Origin: Bradyrhizobium sp. 138
GTDB lineage: Bacteria > Pseudomonadota > Alphaproteobacteria > Rhizobiales > Xanthobacteraceae
Direction of reading: 5' to 3'
NCBI RefSeq assembly: GCF_023074075.1
Contig: NZ_JADPKT010000053.1
Coordinates: 78,142 to 142,141 of the forward strand
DNA: 64,000 nt
The notes below the pieces were generated by a model. It ran no database searches, was not told where the DNA came from, and worked only from the letters and a program-made list of their open reading frames with translations. The position numbers and the translations under genes are program-made. Shown here piece by piece: positions 17,044-25,686 of this stretch; position 1 is the stretch's first letter; every line of letters starts with the position of its first letter.

Positions 17044-18141
17044 GTGGCCAGCCGAAGGGTAAACCAAGATCTCCCCGTGATCGCGCGCTTTGAGGTGCGC
17101 CATCGCAATTACGTCTCGCCAGACGGCTCGATAACCCGGCCGCTCCCCGCCTCCGCCTCTGATGCCAACCTGCTCATCGCGCTCTACCGGGCCATGGTGC
17201 TGCTGCGCCTCTTTGACAAAAAGGCTGTTGCGTTGCAGCGCACTGGCCGCCTCGGGACTTATGCCGTTTCGCTCGGCCAGGAGGCCGTATCGGTCGGGAT
17301 AGCGAGTGCGATGCGGGAAGAAGACGTGCTGTTGCCGTCCTACCGCGACAATGGCGCGCTGCTCTGGCGCGGCGTCAAGCTGGAGGAGATCCTGCTGTTC
17401 TGGGGTGGCGACGAACGCGGCAACCGGTTTTCAGGACCGCCCCACGACTTCCCGTTCTGCGTTCCCGTCGGATCCCAGGCGCCGCATGCCGCCGGTGTCG
17501 CCTATGCGTTGAAGCTGCGAAAGGAACCGCGGGTCGCCGTGTGCCTGTTCGGCGATGGCGCCACCTCGAAAGGCGACGTCTATGAAGCGATGAACTTTGC
17601 CGGCGTGCACAAATTGCCCGTCGTGTTCGTCGTCACCAACAATCAATGGGCCATATCGGTGCCGTTGCGGCTGCAGACCGGTTGCGAAACGTTGGCGCAG
17701 AAAGCTATCGCCGCAGGATTCACCGGCGAGCAGGTCGATGGCAGCGACGTGGTGGCGATGCGCGCCGCTGCCGAAGAGGCCATTCGCGCTGCCCGTGACG
17801 GCAAAGGCCCCCGTTTCATCGAGGCGGTTACCTATCGGCTCGGCGACCACACGACCTCCGACGACGCGGCGCGCTATCGTCCGGCTGAGGAGGTCCAGGC
17901 GCATTGGAAGAAAGAGCCGATCGCGCGGCTGAGGGCCTATCTTGTCGCCCAGAAAATGTGGAGCAAGGCGGACGAGGAGCAGCTTGCCGCCGAATGCCAT
18001 GAGCGCGTCGAGGTGGCGGCCGAACGCTATCTGGCAACAGTGCCGCGCCTGCCCGAAACCATGTTCGATCACCTCTATGCCGAACTGCCCGAGGTCTATG
18101 CCGCGCAACGCCGCGAAGTCGCGGGAGGGCACGATGCCTGA
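17044..18141 (+). CDS. pdhA: Pyruvate dehydrogenase-type E1 component, alpha subunit
   Basis: A 365-residue thiamine-diphosphate-dependent 2-oxoacid dehydrogenase E1 alpha subunit. The TPP/Mg motif runs from FGDGATSKGDVYEAMNFAG to VVTNN (about residues 176-201), and the phosphorylation-loop-like YRLGDHTTSDDAARYR is present (about 264-279). The GTG at 17044 follows a GAGCGAGAG ribosome site; no early ATG exists in frame. It overlaps the E1 beta gene by 8 bp. With E1 beta and E2 it forms a second, non-housekeeping-type oxidative decarboxylase for pyruvate or a branched 2-oxoacid. The two-subunit E1 and gene order are as in branched-chain or acetoin systems, so the substrate is open. Confidence 0.88.
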   Translation: MASRRVNQDLPVIARFEVRHRNYVSPDGSITRPLPASASDANLLIALYRAMVLLRLFDKKAVALQRTGRLGTYAVSLGQEAVSVGIASAMREEDVLLPSYRDNGALLWRGVKLEEILLFWGGDERGNRFSGPPHDFPFCVPVGSQAPHAAGVAYALKLRKEPRVAVCLFGDGATSKGDVYEAMNFAGVHKLPVVFVVTNNQWAISVPLRLQTGCETLAQKAIAAGFTGEQVDGSDVVAMRAAAEEAIRAARDGKGPRFIEAVTYRLGDHTTSDDAARYRPAEEVQAHWKKEPIARLRAYLVAQKMWSKADEEQLAAECHERVEVAAERYLATVPRLPETMFDHLYAELPEVYAAQRREVAGGHDA

Positions 18142-19114
18142 GGCAACGTTGGTGGAAGCCATCAACCTGGCGCTCGCTCGCGCGATGGAGGATGATCCCG
18201 ACGTGGTCGTGCTTGGCGAGGACGTTGGCGTCAACGGAGGTGTCTTCCGTGCGACCGCGGGACTGCAGAAGCGTTTTGGACCGGAGCGGGTCCTCGATAC
18301 GCCGCTTGCGGAGCTTCTGATCAGCGGCCTTTGCGTCGGCATGGCTGCGCAGGGAATGAAACCGGTCGGCGAGATCCAGTTCATGGGGTTCATCTATCCC
18401 TGCCTGGATCAACTGGTGAACCACGCGTCCCGATTGCGCAACCGGACCCAGGGACGGCTCACCTGTCCGATGGTTCTGCGCACACCACACGGGGCGGGTA
18501 TCCGCGCCCCCGAGCATCACTCCGAAAGCACCGAGGCGATGCTCGCCCATATTCCCGGCCTGCGCGTCGTCATGCCGTCGTCGCCGGAACGCGCCTACGG
18601 ACTTCTGCTCGCCGCCGTCCGTGATCCGGATCCCGTGGTGTTTCTGGAGCCGACGCGCCTGTACCGCGCGGCCAAAGGCGAGGTGGAGGACAATGGCGAG
18701 GCCTTGCCGCTGGATACCGCTTTTGTCTTGAGGGAAGGTCGCGACCTCACGCTGATCAGCTGGGGAGCCATGCTGAAGGAAACCATGGCTGCGGCGGAGG
18801 CATTGTCGGCCGAAGGCATCGCAGCGGAGGTCATCGATCTCGCCACGCTCAAGCCCTACGACGAAGACACCGTGCTCGGTTCGGTCGCCAAGACCGGCCG
18901 TTGCGTTATCGTGCACGAGGCAGCACGCACCGGCGGATTTGGCGCCGAGATCGCTGCGACAATTGCCGAGCGCCGCCTATCCTCGCTGCTTGCGCCTGTG
19001 ACCCGCGTCACCGGCTACGACACCGTCGTTCCGATGGCGCGCCTGGAGCAGTACTACATGCCTTCGCTCGGACGCATCATGACCGCCGCCCGCAGGGTCT
19101 GCCAGTTCAGCTAG
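18134..19114 (+). CDS. pdhB: Pyruvate dehydrogenase-type E1 component, beta subunit
   Basis: A 326-residue E1 beta subunit. MPEATLVEAINLALARAME is the usual N-terminus of the family, followed by VLGEDVGVNGGVFRAT (about residues 26-41). The C-terminal transketolase domain includes LISWGAMLKETM and VHEAARTGGFGAEI. The ATG at 18134 has a GGGAGGG ribosome site and overlaps the E1 alpha stop. It forms the alpha2-beta2 heterotetramer that decarboxylates the oxoacid and passes the acyl group to E2 lipoate. The long frame upstream of this ATG is the alternate frame of E1 alpha. Confidence 0.9.
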   Translation: MPEATLVEAINLALARAMEDDPDVVVLGEDVGVNGGVFRATAGLQKRFGPERVLDTPLAELLISGLCVGMAAQGMKPVGEIQFMGFIYPCLDQLVNHASRLRNRTQGRLTCPMVLRTPHGAGIRAPEHHSESTEAMLAHIPGLRVVMPSSPERAYGLLLAAVRDPDPVVFLEPTRLYRAAKGEVEDNGEALPLDTAFVLREGRDLTLISWGAMLKETMAAAEALSAEGIAAEVIDLATLKPYDEDTVLGSVAKTGRCVIVHEAARTGGFGAEIAATIAERRLSSLLAPVTRVTGYDTVVPMARLEQYYMPSLGRIMTAARRVCQFS

Positions 19115-19133
19115 ATGTCAACGGACTTTGGCC

Positions 19134-20234
19134 ATGCGCCAGTTCACGCTACCGGATCTTGGAGAAGGCCTCGAAGAGGCGGAGATCGTCAGCTGGTATG
19201 TCGGCGAGGGCGATCACGTCGTCACCGATCAGCCCCTCGTTTCCGTCGAGACCGACAAGGCCGTCGTTGAGATACCGTCGCCGTCGAGCGGACGCATCGC
19301 GCGCGTGTTTGGCGCCAAGGGCGATATCGTCAAGGTCGGCGCGCCGCTCGTCGAATTTGCCGAAGGCACCGAGCGGGACACTGGCACAATTGTCGGCGAG
19401 CTTGGCGGCGACGAGACCGCGTCCGCTGCAGCAATCCCTTCCGCACAACCAGCTGCACAGCAGCCACACGTGTTTCCGGCGGTGCGGGCGCTGGCGCAAA
19501 AGCTCGGCGTCACTCTTGAGCTCGTCGCGGGCACGGGCCCCGCCGGCTTCATCACGCGCGCCGATGTCGAGCGGGTTGCCAGGAGCATGTCGCAAACAGG
19601 ACCCGCCGAGCCGCTGCGCGGCATGCGGCGGGCGATGGCGCAACGCATGACGGCATCCCATGCCGAAATCGCCCCCGCCACCGTAACCGACGAAGCTGAC
19701 ATCGACGATTGGCCGACGGGAGAGGACGTGACCATCCGGCTGGTGCGGGCCATCACTGCCGCATGCAAAGCCGAGCCCGCGCTCAATGCCTGGTATCATT
19801 CCAGCACGGGAGAACGTCGTCTCATCGCACGCGTCGATCTCGGCATCGCCGTCGATACCGAGGGCGGCCTCATCGTTCCCGTGTTGCGCAATGTCGCAGA
19901 GCGCAGCGTATCGGACTTGCGGGCCGGCCTCGACCGCCTGCGGGCTGACGCCATCGCGCGCTCGATACCCCCGGAAGAACTACGCGGCGCGACCATTACG
20001 CTATCGAATTTCGGGATGATCGGAGGCCGATTTGCCAACCTGATCATCGTGCCACCGCAGGTGGCAATCATAGGAGCGGGGCGGATTTCTCCGTGGGCAG
20101 TCGCGCATCGGGGCCAGCCTGCGGTGAGGCGCGTGCTGCCGTTATCGCTCACCTTCGACCATCGCATCGTGACCGGCGGCGAAGCCGCTCGCTTCCTGGT
20201 CGCACTCAAGTCGGAGCTTGAGCTGACGTCGTGA
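19134..20234 (+). CDS. pdhC: Dihydrolipoamide acyltransferase (E2)
   Basis: A 366-residue E2 protein with three parts: a lipoyl domain (DLGEGLEEAEIVSWYVGEGD, lipoylated Lys in VETDKAVVE, about residue 42), a peripheral-subunit-binding domain (FPAVRALAQKLGVTLELVAGTGPAGFITRADV, about 105-140), and the C-terminal acyltransferase domain. The catalytic histidine is in LTFDHRIVTGG, but the Asp that usually follows in HxxxDG is Thr here. The subunit-binding domain normally docks E3, yet no E3 gene is present. The ATG at 19134 is preferred over the TTG two codons upstream. It starts 19 bp after E1 beta. Confidence 0.9.
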   Translation: MRQFTLPDLGEGLEEAEIVSWYVGEGDHVVTDQPLVSVETDKAVVEIPSPSSGRIARVFGAKGDIVKVGAPLVEFAEGTERDTGTIVGELGGDETASAAAIPSAQPAAQQPHVFPAVRALAQKLGVTLELVAGTGPAGFITRADVERVARSMSQTGPAEPLRGMRRAMAQRMTASHAEIAPATVTDEADIDDWPTGEDVTIRLVRAITAACKAEPALNAWYHSSTGERRLIARVDLGIAVDTEGGLIVPVLRNVAERSVSDLRAGLDRLRADAIARSIPPEELRGATITLSNFGMIGGRFANLIIVPPQVAIIGAGRISPWAVAHRGQPAVRRVLPLSLTFDHRIVTGGEAARFLVALKSELELTS

Positions 20235-20417
20235 ATCATCTGTTTTGCACGTGCTCCCAGTCTGTCGGCGCACCCGGACTGCACCCCTCCAGTGAGACAC
20301 GATAATTACAGTGACAGGCATTTTGAGGATGATCTGTGGCAGCAAGAGGAAAGAACCGTCCGTTTCCGACGGCGCAGTCACGGAATGATCTGACCCGGCC
20401 TCGGTCGACGAAGGCCA

Positions 20418-20627
20418 TTGGAAGCGCGCGCGAAGATGCAGGGCAGCCGGCACAGCCGGCTGCTCGTCGTCGACCAGGGACGCCTGGTCGGCATTCTGGC
20501 GCTGTCCGATATGCTTCAGTACCTTTCGCTCAAACAGGAGCTTGATCCAAGCATGGCAGGTGCATCAGCGAGTGCATCCAGGAGTCACGATGCGGGCGGC
20601 GCGCACTATAGACATGCATCCCGGTAG
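20418..20627 (+). pseudogene. CBS-domain protein remnant
   Basis: The first half of this frame reads HSRLLVVDQGRLVGILALSDML, the second part of a CBS domain, the nucleotide-sensing module found in metalloproteases and stress proteins. The tail after about residue 45 looks random. The first CBS half and any larger protein are missing, and the only early starts are a TTG and an internal ATG without a good ribosome site. It is most likely the end of a decayed gene. A short functional peptide cannot be excluded. Confidence 0.6.
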
Positions 20628-20693
20628 GGGAACGTGAGGCTGCGGCGCCGATTTACCCCATCGCTGTTCGGTTACAATCGATGGAGACCATCC

Positions 20694-21020
20694 ATGGCGC
20701 ACATTCAAGCCGGCAAACAACCCGTCACGCAGATCACGATGATAGAGTCCGAGCCGGATAAACAGGCAGAGGCACTGTCTGTTATGACCGAGCGCGCGCG
20801 CTTCATGGCGCTTCAACCTGGCTTCATTTCCATTAGCCTGCACCGCAGCCTCGACGGACGCCGAATCGTCAACTACGTGCAATGGCAAAATCGAGATCTG
20901 CTGCGATCGGCCCATCAATCTCCGGAATTTCGCCGCCAGTGGGGTCGGTTCGACGAACTGACCGAGGAGATTGATCCGCATCTCTACGAGGTGTCCGAAG
21001 TGTTGGAGGGTGGACGTTAG
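20694..21020 (+). CDS. Antibiotic biosynthesis monooxygenase (ABM)-domain protein
   Basis: A 108-residue single-domain protein. The pattern PVTQITMIESEPDKQAEAL ... ALQPGFISISLHRSLDGRRIVNYVQWQN (about residues 11-70) is that of the ABM dimeric alpha-beta barrel. Such proteins act as cofactor-free monooxygenases, heme-degrading enzymes or small-molecule binders. The ATG at 20694 has GGAGA upstream; the frame upstream of it is not coding-like. No residue assigns a substrate. Confidence 0.82.
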   Translation: MAHIQAGKQPVTQITMIESEPDKQAEALSVMTERARFMALQPGFISISLHRSLDGRRIVNYVQWQNRDLLRSAHQSPEFRRQWGRFDELTEEIDPHLYEVSEVLEGGR

Positions 21021-21145
21021 GCAATTGGAGGGAGGATTCCTCACGCAGCGCCCCGCCAAGGATGCGGCGCTTTCTCATGCGGAAGCAGCAGCAAAACCCG
21101 AAGGAATGCTCCACTGGATTGATCGGCTGGAATCTCGCAGCGATC

Positions 21146-21265
21146 ATGGGCAATACGATGCCGCCGCCCCGAGATCCTGATGAAGACGATGAGGGCGAAG
21201 ACGAAGAAGACGAACAGGACGGTGCCGACGAATCGCTGGTCGTGAGCGAGCCGGACGAGGACTAG
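21146..21265 (+). CDS. Small acidic hypothetical protein
   Basis: A frame of 39 residues rich in Asp and Glu (PPPRDPDEDDEGEDEEDEQ), ending VVSEPDED. I recall similar short acidic proteins in Bradyrhizobium. The start is unclear: ATG at 21146 or 21158, neither with a strong ribosome site, and an ATG at 21062 could add 28 residues. The composition is far from random for this GC-rich DNA, which is the main support. Confidence 0.45.
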   Translation: MGNTMPPPRDPDEDDEGEDEEDEQDGADESLVVSEPDED

Positions 21266-21407
21266 GCTGACTGGCCTGCGGCGGATGATCAGGAAACCCG
21301 AACCCGAGCGCAGAAAAACCCTCTGCTGAGCTCGACTCCGCCAGCCCGACATACTTGTCGGACAGATCGTAAATCGATAGCTCTTCTCCAGAGCGAACCC
21401 GCACCAC

Positions 21408-21671
21408 TTAATGCGAATTCTGGTGCATCGACCGGAAATAGTGCTCGGCGTGCTGGAGATAGTTCTCTGCGGCAATCCGGTCGCCTGCCACGGCTTCGGC
21501 GCGAGCCAGCGCCAAATAGCGTTCATAGTTCCTTTGTGCGTTTTGTGGAACGCGCTGCTGGCTGGAAACCCCTGCTGCCTTTCGGACCTGCGATCTTCGC
21601 GGCCTCACGTTGCTCTCCCAATGTGGACGCGGCCGTGCGGCCACGTGTTTGCGTTCAGGTAGTGTCTTCAT
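21408..21671 (-). CDS. Short DUF4167-like protein
   Basis: An 87-residue protein. After a basic N-terminal tail, the segment NAQRNYERYLALARAEAVAGDRIAAENYLQHAEHYFRSM (about residues 44-82) matches the core of DUF4167, a family of alphaproteobacterial RNA-associated or cell-cycle proteins of uncertain role. Usual members are much longer, with a low-complexity tail after the core; here the protein stops five residues later. It is either a minimal paralogue or a truncated copy. Confidence 0.75.
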   Translation of the reverse strand: MKTLPERKHVAARPRPHWESNVRPRRSQVRKAAGVSSQQRVPQNAQRNYERYLALARAEAVAGDRIAAENYLQHAEHYFRSMHQNSH

Positions 21672-21956
21672 ATGTCAATCCGCTTGGTACGGCGGCGGAA
21701 CCTGTGCGATCCTGGCTGGGTGTAACGGCGGTCGGCGACCCACGCTGCGATGGCACGGTGGTTCGGCCCGATGATGGACGGAAAAGCATCACCATTTGGG
21801 TCTGTTGACCCAATCTCTCGCCGAACGGATGATCTGCTCACCATGGAATATATGGGGTCTAGGGACGCCGGTTTCAATTTGTTGAAAGCGGTCAATTCGA
21901 AGCATCCAATGTATCTGGCACCCTCCGACCCGCGGACAAAACTTTCTGGGGAACGA

Positions 21957-22526
21957 CTACGCTGGCCGCGAGTTGTCGTGACAGAGCAAGTAACTCTCAA
22001 AAAGGAGAAATCCTTTAAGAAGTGAAAGCTCGAGCCCCGTCATTCCGGAATGGATGGCGGGGTCTTTTGTAGTACCGGGCCGATCTGGTCCGTTCCATGT
22101 TCCGTTGCTCCTTGCCGCCTTCCAAATGTCGGCTACCGGCATGCTGGGCGAACGCGATAACTCCTCGATATCCAAAGCCGCGAGCTTGAAATGATAGTGA
22201 TGCGGACCGTGGCCCTTGGGCGGAGCAGGCCCGCCATAGTCCAGCTCGCCGAAATCGTTCACGCCTTTGCCAAGTGGCTCCGTCTTTGGCCCGTGACCAA
22301 TGTCTTCCGGCAGCAGCGCTCGGTCGCAAGCGATGTTGTAGAGACCCCAATGCCGAAACGTGCCGGAGGGCGCGTCGGGGTCCTCGACGATAAGGGCAAA
22401 GCTCTTGGTGCCCGACGGCGGATCCGACCATTCAAGCGGCGGAGACACGTTCTGGCCGTCGCAGGTGTATTTGACCGGAATCGGCTGGCCCTCGCCGAAT
22501 GCCGGGCTCGTCAACTTGAATACCAT
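21957..22526 (-). CDS. YbhB/YbcL-family PEBP protein with altered C-terminus
   Basis: A 189-residue frame whose first 139 residues are a phosphatidylethanolamine-binding-protein domain of the bacterial Raf-kinase-inhibitor-like type. Visible motifs are VSPPLEWSDPPSGTKSFALIVEDPDAP (about 27-53), HWGLYNI (59-65) and GPAPPKGHGPHHYHFKLAALD (about 99-119). The usual family ends about 15 residues later with a GTY.R-like tail. Here a 50-residue unrelated tail follows and crosses a likely plus-strand terminator. A deletion or recombination near 22110 probably removed the normal end. An AGGAGG ribosome site supports the ATG at 22526. Confidence 0.8.
   Translation of the reverse strand: MVFKLTSPAFGEGQPIPVKYTCDGQNVSPPLEWSDPPSGTKSFALIVEDPDAPSGTFRHWGLYNIACDRALLPEDIGHGPKTEPLGKGVNDFGELDYGGPAPPKGHGPHHYHFKLAALDIEELSRSPSMPVADIWKAARSNGTWNGPDRPGTTKDPAIHSGMTGLELSLLKGFLLFESYLLCHDNSRPA
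22035..22068 (+). terminator. Putative intrinsic terminator
   Basis: An 11-bp stem with two wobble pairs (CCCCGTCATTC / GGATGGCGGGG) and a 6-base loop is followed by TCTTTT. It suits plus-strand termination. It lies inside the unusual C-terminal tail of the minus-strand PEBP gene. Which plus-strand transcript it would end is unclear. Confidence 0.45.
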
Positions 22527-22756
22527 GTGCAGCCTCCTACGCTCATAAGCTTTGCATCATGCAGAACGGGCTCGCGGCAATGCAACTTGCGCCGCTCCAC
22601 ACATACGAGGAACGTCAGACCGGCGCCTGAGTTGCTTCCGTGCGGCTTGGCTGATCGGCGTTTTCGGCACGTGCGCTCAGGACGGTCCCCTCTCCAAGCG
22701 GCGGCGCCGCGGACGCTGGACAAGCGTGGAATGAGCAACCAGTAAGGTAACCTGGC

Positions 22757-24094
22757 ATGGCTCTCTCACCATCGGCCGAGCAGGTTCGCGAGAGGACCAA
22801 TCGCGAGCTGATTGATCTGCTGCACGAGGCCGGCGAACATCTCCCGGCGCCCGAACAGGAAGATTTTACGTCCTATTTCAATCGGTTCGGCCAGGCGAAA
22901 CTCGTGATGCTCGGCGAAGCCACACACGGCACGTCAGAATTCTACCGGGCACGCGCCGCCATCACCCGCCAGATGATCGAGCACCACGGATTCAACATTG
23001 TTGCGGTCGAGGCCGATTGGCCGGACGCAGCAATGCTAGATCATCTGGTGCGGCAATTGCCGTCGGAACCGCCCCGAGAGCGGCCATTCGAACGCTTTCC
23101 GACCTGGATGTGGCGCAATGCCGAAGTGAAGCAATTCATCGACTATCTGCGCATCCACAACGATGCATGCAGCGCGGATCAGAGGGTCGAGTTCCGCGGG
23201 CTCGATGTCTATAGTCTCAGCAGGTCCATCGCCGGGGTGATCGCGTATCTCGAACGCATCGACCCGGAGCGCGCGAGCGCGGCGCGCGTGCGCTATTCCT
23301 GCCTGACCCCGTGGCAGACCGATCCCGCCGGCTACGGACACGCCGTTCTATCCGGGCACGATACCTGCGAGGACGAGGTTGTGACGCAGTTGCGTGAGCT
23401 TCTGGCGCGTCGCCTCTCTTATCTGGAAACGGACGGCGAAGCCTTCTTCGATGCCGTGCAGAATGCCCGGCTCGTGCGCGCAGCTGAGCAGTACTATCGA
23501 ATCATGTTTCGCGGATCGAAAGAGTCGTGGAACCTGCGCGACCGGCACATGTTCGACACGCTGCAGTACGTGATGCAGCAACGCGGGCCGCAAGCAAAAG
23601 CGGTGGTTTGGGCCCACAATTCCCACATCGGTAGCGCGGCGGCAACGTCGATGGGCTGGGCCGGCGAATTCAACATCGGTGAACTCGCCCGCGGCGCCTA
23701 TGGCGATGAAGCCGTCTTGATAGGCTTCGGCACGGATCGCGGCACAGTGGCGGCGGCCTCCGACTGGGGCGGCGAGATGAAGATCAAGTCGGTGCGGCCG
23801 GCGCGCGAGGAGAGTTATGAATACCTGTTCCGCCGCACAGGTCTGGCGCGGTCCCTGACCGATTGGCGGTCGTCCGGGCGAGCCGAGCTGCGCGACAGAT
23901 TGACCGGACCTAGGCTTGAGCGGGCAATCGGCGTCATCTACCGACCGGAGACGGAACTCCTCAGCCACTATTTCGAGGCGGTGTTGCCTGATCAGTTCGA
24001 TGCGTTCGTCTGGTTCGAGGAGACCAAGGCGGTGATGCCGCTTGGCGCTCAACCCGGAACCGCCGCAGTGGAGACCTATCCTTTTGGGTTCTAA
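22757..24094 (+). CDS. Erythromycin esterase family protein
   Basis: A 445-residue protein of the EreA/succinoglycan-biosynthesis-like hydrolase family. The family core LVMLGEATHGTSEFYRARA (about residues 49-67), VAVEADWPDA and the later VVWAHNSHIGS (about 289-299) contribute the conserved Glu and His residues of the active site. It hydrolyses lactone-like esters in characterised members; chromosomal copies such as this one are not known to give drug resistance. It lies 3 bp before the hydrolase-phosphoribosyltransferase gene, a pairing I have met in other proteobacteria, and the two are probably co-transcribed. Confidence 0.88.
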   Translation: MALSPSAEQVRERTNRELIDLLHEAGEHLPAPEQEDFTSYFNRFGQAKLVMLGEATHGTSEFYRARAAITRQMIEHHGFNIVAVEADWPDAAMLDHLVRQLPSEPPRERPFERFPTWMWRNAEVKQFIDYLRIHNDACSADQRVEFRGLDVYSLSRSIAGVIAYLERIDPERASAARVRYSCLTPWQTDPAGYGHAVLSGHDTCEDEVVTQLRELLARRLSYLETDGEAFFDAVQNARLVRAAEQYYRIMFRGSKESWNLRDRHMFDTLQYVMQQRGPQAKAVVWAHNSHIGSAAATSMGWAGEFNIGELARGAYGDEAVLIGFGTDRGTVAAASDWGGEMKIKSVRPAREESYEYLFRRTGLARSLTDWRSSGRAELRDRLTGPRLERAIGVIYRPETELLSHYFEAVLPDQFDAFVWFEETKAVMPLGAQPGTAAVETYPFGF

Positions 24095-24097
24095 CTC

Positions 24098-25408
24098 ATG
24101 TCGAGTGGACGAGAGCAGTTCAGCGAAGTCTTGATCCGGCCGCACAATCTCGCGGGCATTTTGGGCGTGCCTCATGGCGCGACCGGCATCGTAATTTTTG
24201 CGCATGGCAGCGGTAGCGGTCGTCTGAGCCCGCGCAATAACCAGGTGGCAGCGGGTCTGCGCGAAGCCGGCTTTGCCACCCTGTTGCTGGATCTTCTCCA
24301 CCCGGAGGAGGAGCGGAACCGCGGCAACGTGTTCGATATCCCGCTTTTGGCATCGCGGCTTGCGGACGCCGCGGATTGGGCGCGGGACGTGCCGCAGCTT
24401 GCAACGTTGCCGATCGGCTATTTCGGCGCGAGCACCGGTGCTGCGGCCGCGCTGGTAGCGGCGGCCGAACGGCAGAACGTCGCTGCGGTGGTTTCGCGCG
24501 GCGGTCGCCCGGATCTCGCCGGCGATGCGCTTCACGCGGTCAGTGCACCGACCCTGCTGATCGTTGGCGGGGCCGATCTGCCGGTCATCCCGCTCAACCG
24601 CTCCGCTTTCGCCGAGCTTCGTAGCGAGAAGGACCTCGTGATCGTGCCGGGGGCAAGCCATTTGTTCGAAGAACCTGGCGCGCTGGAGCAGGCCATGCAG
24701 CATGCGAAGCAGTGGTTCCGCAAGTTTCTGTCGTCACCTTTATCGAAAGCAGTCGCCGATGCCGAATCTGTCTTCGCCGACCGGCAGGACGCCGGACGCC
24801 GGCTGGCGTCGGCGCTCATGAAGTTCAGGGATGCGAACCCGATCGTGCTCGGCCTACCGCGCGGCGGAGTGCCCGTCGCGTTCGAGGTTGCGCAGCGGCT
24901 GAATGCCCCGCTGGACGTTGCGCTCGTGCGCAAGATCGGTGCGCCCGGACACGAGGAACTCGGACTCGGCGCGGTCGTCGACGGCGCCAATCCGCAAGTG
25001 GTGATGAATGAAGAGATCGTCCGCGAGGTCCGGCCCGACGCCGCCTATCTCAAAGCGGAGACCTCCCGCCAGCTTGCCGAAATCGAGCGCCGCCGTCGCC
25101 TCTACCGCGATGGCAAACCACCGCTCGACATCGCCGGGCGCACGGTCGTCGTGATCGATGACGGGATCGCCACCGGCGGCACTGTGAAAGCCGTGCTTAG
25201 AGCGCTCGCGAAGGCAAAACCGAGCTATCTCGTACTTGCCGTGCCGGTCGCACCGCGCGAGTCACTCGACGAGCTAGGTGCAGAGGCGGACGAGGTCATT
25301 TGCCTGATGAGCCCCGATCCCTTCTTTGCGGTCGGAATACACTATCGCGATTTCCGCCAGACGTCCGATCAGGAGGTTGCGGATCTTTTGCGTCGCGGAA
25401 GGACTTAG
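24098..25408 (+). CDS. Alpha/beta hydrolase fused to phosphoribosyltransferase
   Basis: A 436-residue two-domain protein. Residues 1-205 are a dienelactone-hydrolase-like fold (FAHGSGSGRLSPRN oxyanion region; nucleophile loop FGASTGAAAAL, with Ser in GAST; PGASHLFEEPG with the likely His). Residues about 220-436 are a type I phosphoribosyltransferase (LGLPRGGVPVAFEVA; PRPP loop VVVIDDGIATGGTV). The linked genes code for a probable ester hydrolase and a nucleotide-salvage-like enzyme in one chain. It starts 3 bp after the esterase gene. Both halves keep their key motifs, so the fusion looks functional. The substrates are unknown. Confidence 0.88.
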   Translation: MSSGREQFSEVLIRPHNLAGILGVPHGATGIVIFAHGSGSGRLSPRNNQVAAGLREAGFATLLLDLLHPEEERNRGNVFDIPLLASRLADAADWARDVPQLATLPIGYFGASTGAAAALVAAAERQNVAAVVSRGGRPDLAGDALHAVSAPTLLIVGGADLPVIPLNRSAFAELRSEKDLVIVPGASHLFEEPGALEQAMQHAKQWFRKFLSSPLSKAVADAESVFADRQDAGRRLASALMKFRDANPIVLGLPRGGVPVAFEVAQRLNAPLDVALVRKIGAPGHEELGLGAVVDGANPQVVMNEEIVREVRPDAAYLKAETSRQLAEIERRRRLYRDGKPPLDIAGRTVVVIDDGIATGGTVKAVLRALAKAKPSYLVLAVPVAPRESLDELGAEADEVICLMSPDPFFAVGIHYRDFRQTSDQEVADLLRRGRT

Positions 25409-25482
25409 TCGTTCTGCGTTCAGTCGCTAACCGAAACAGTTGAGATCAATCAAAGCCAGCGCCCGAATCGTGAGAGGTCAAG

Positions 25483-25644
25483 ATGACCAGCATGAAGGCT
25501 GAGCCATCAAGTTCACAGCAAGATCCGGCGGAGGGATCACCCGAAGTGATCAATCGCGAACTACGGCACAAAGATCTTGAGAGCAACAAAGATCTTGAGA
25601 GTACAAGGCAGCACCATGGAGAGAAGGGCCGATCGCCCGCCTGA
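25483..25644 (+). CDS. Possible small hydrophilic protein, 53 aa
   Basis: An ATG behind a GAGAGG ribosome site opens a 53-residue frame (MTSMKAEPSSSQQDPAEGSPE...). It contains KDLESN and KDLEST, the product of an 18-bp in-frame tandem duplication (25568-25603, one mismatch). The composition is charged and hydrophilic and probably disordered. It lies 42 bp before the NDUFA9-like gene. No family is recognised. Confidence 0.4.
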   Translation: MTSMKAEPSSSQQDPAEGSPEVINRELRHKDLESNKDLESTRQHHGEKGRSPA

Positions 25645-25686
25645 TGGGCGTCACAGCAACCGAAGCGCGGGCAATAGGCGGTCGCA

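Noticed and set aside
21750..22025. Plus-strand frame of 91 aa ending just before a terminator
   Set aside because: The position before the terminator is suggestive, but the product has no pattern and the codon use looks non-coding.
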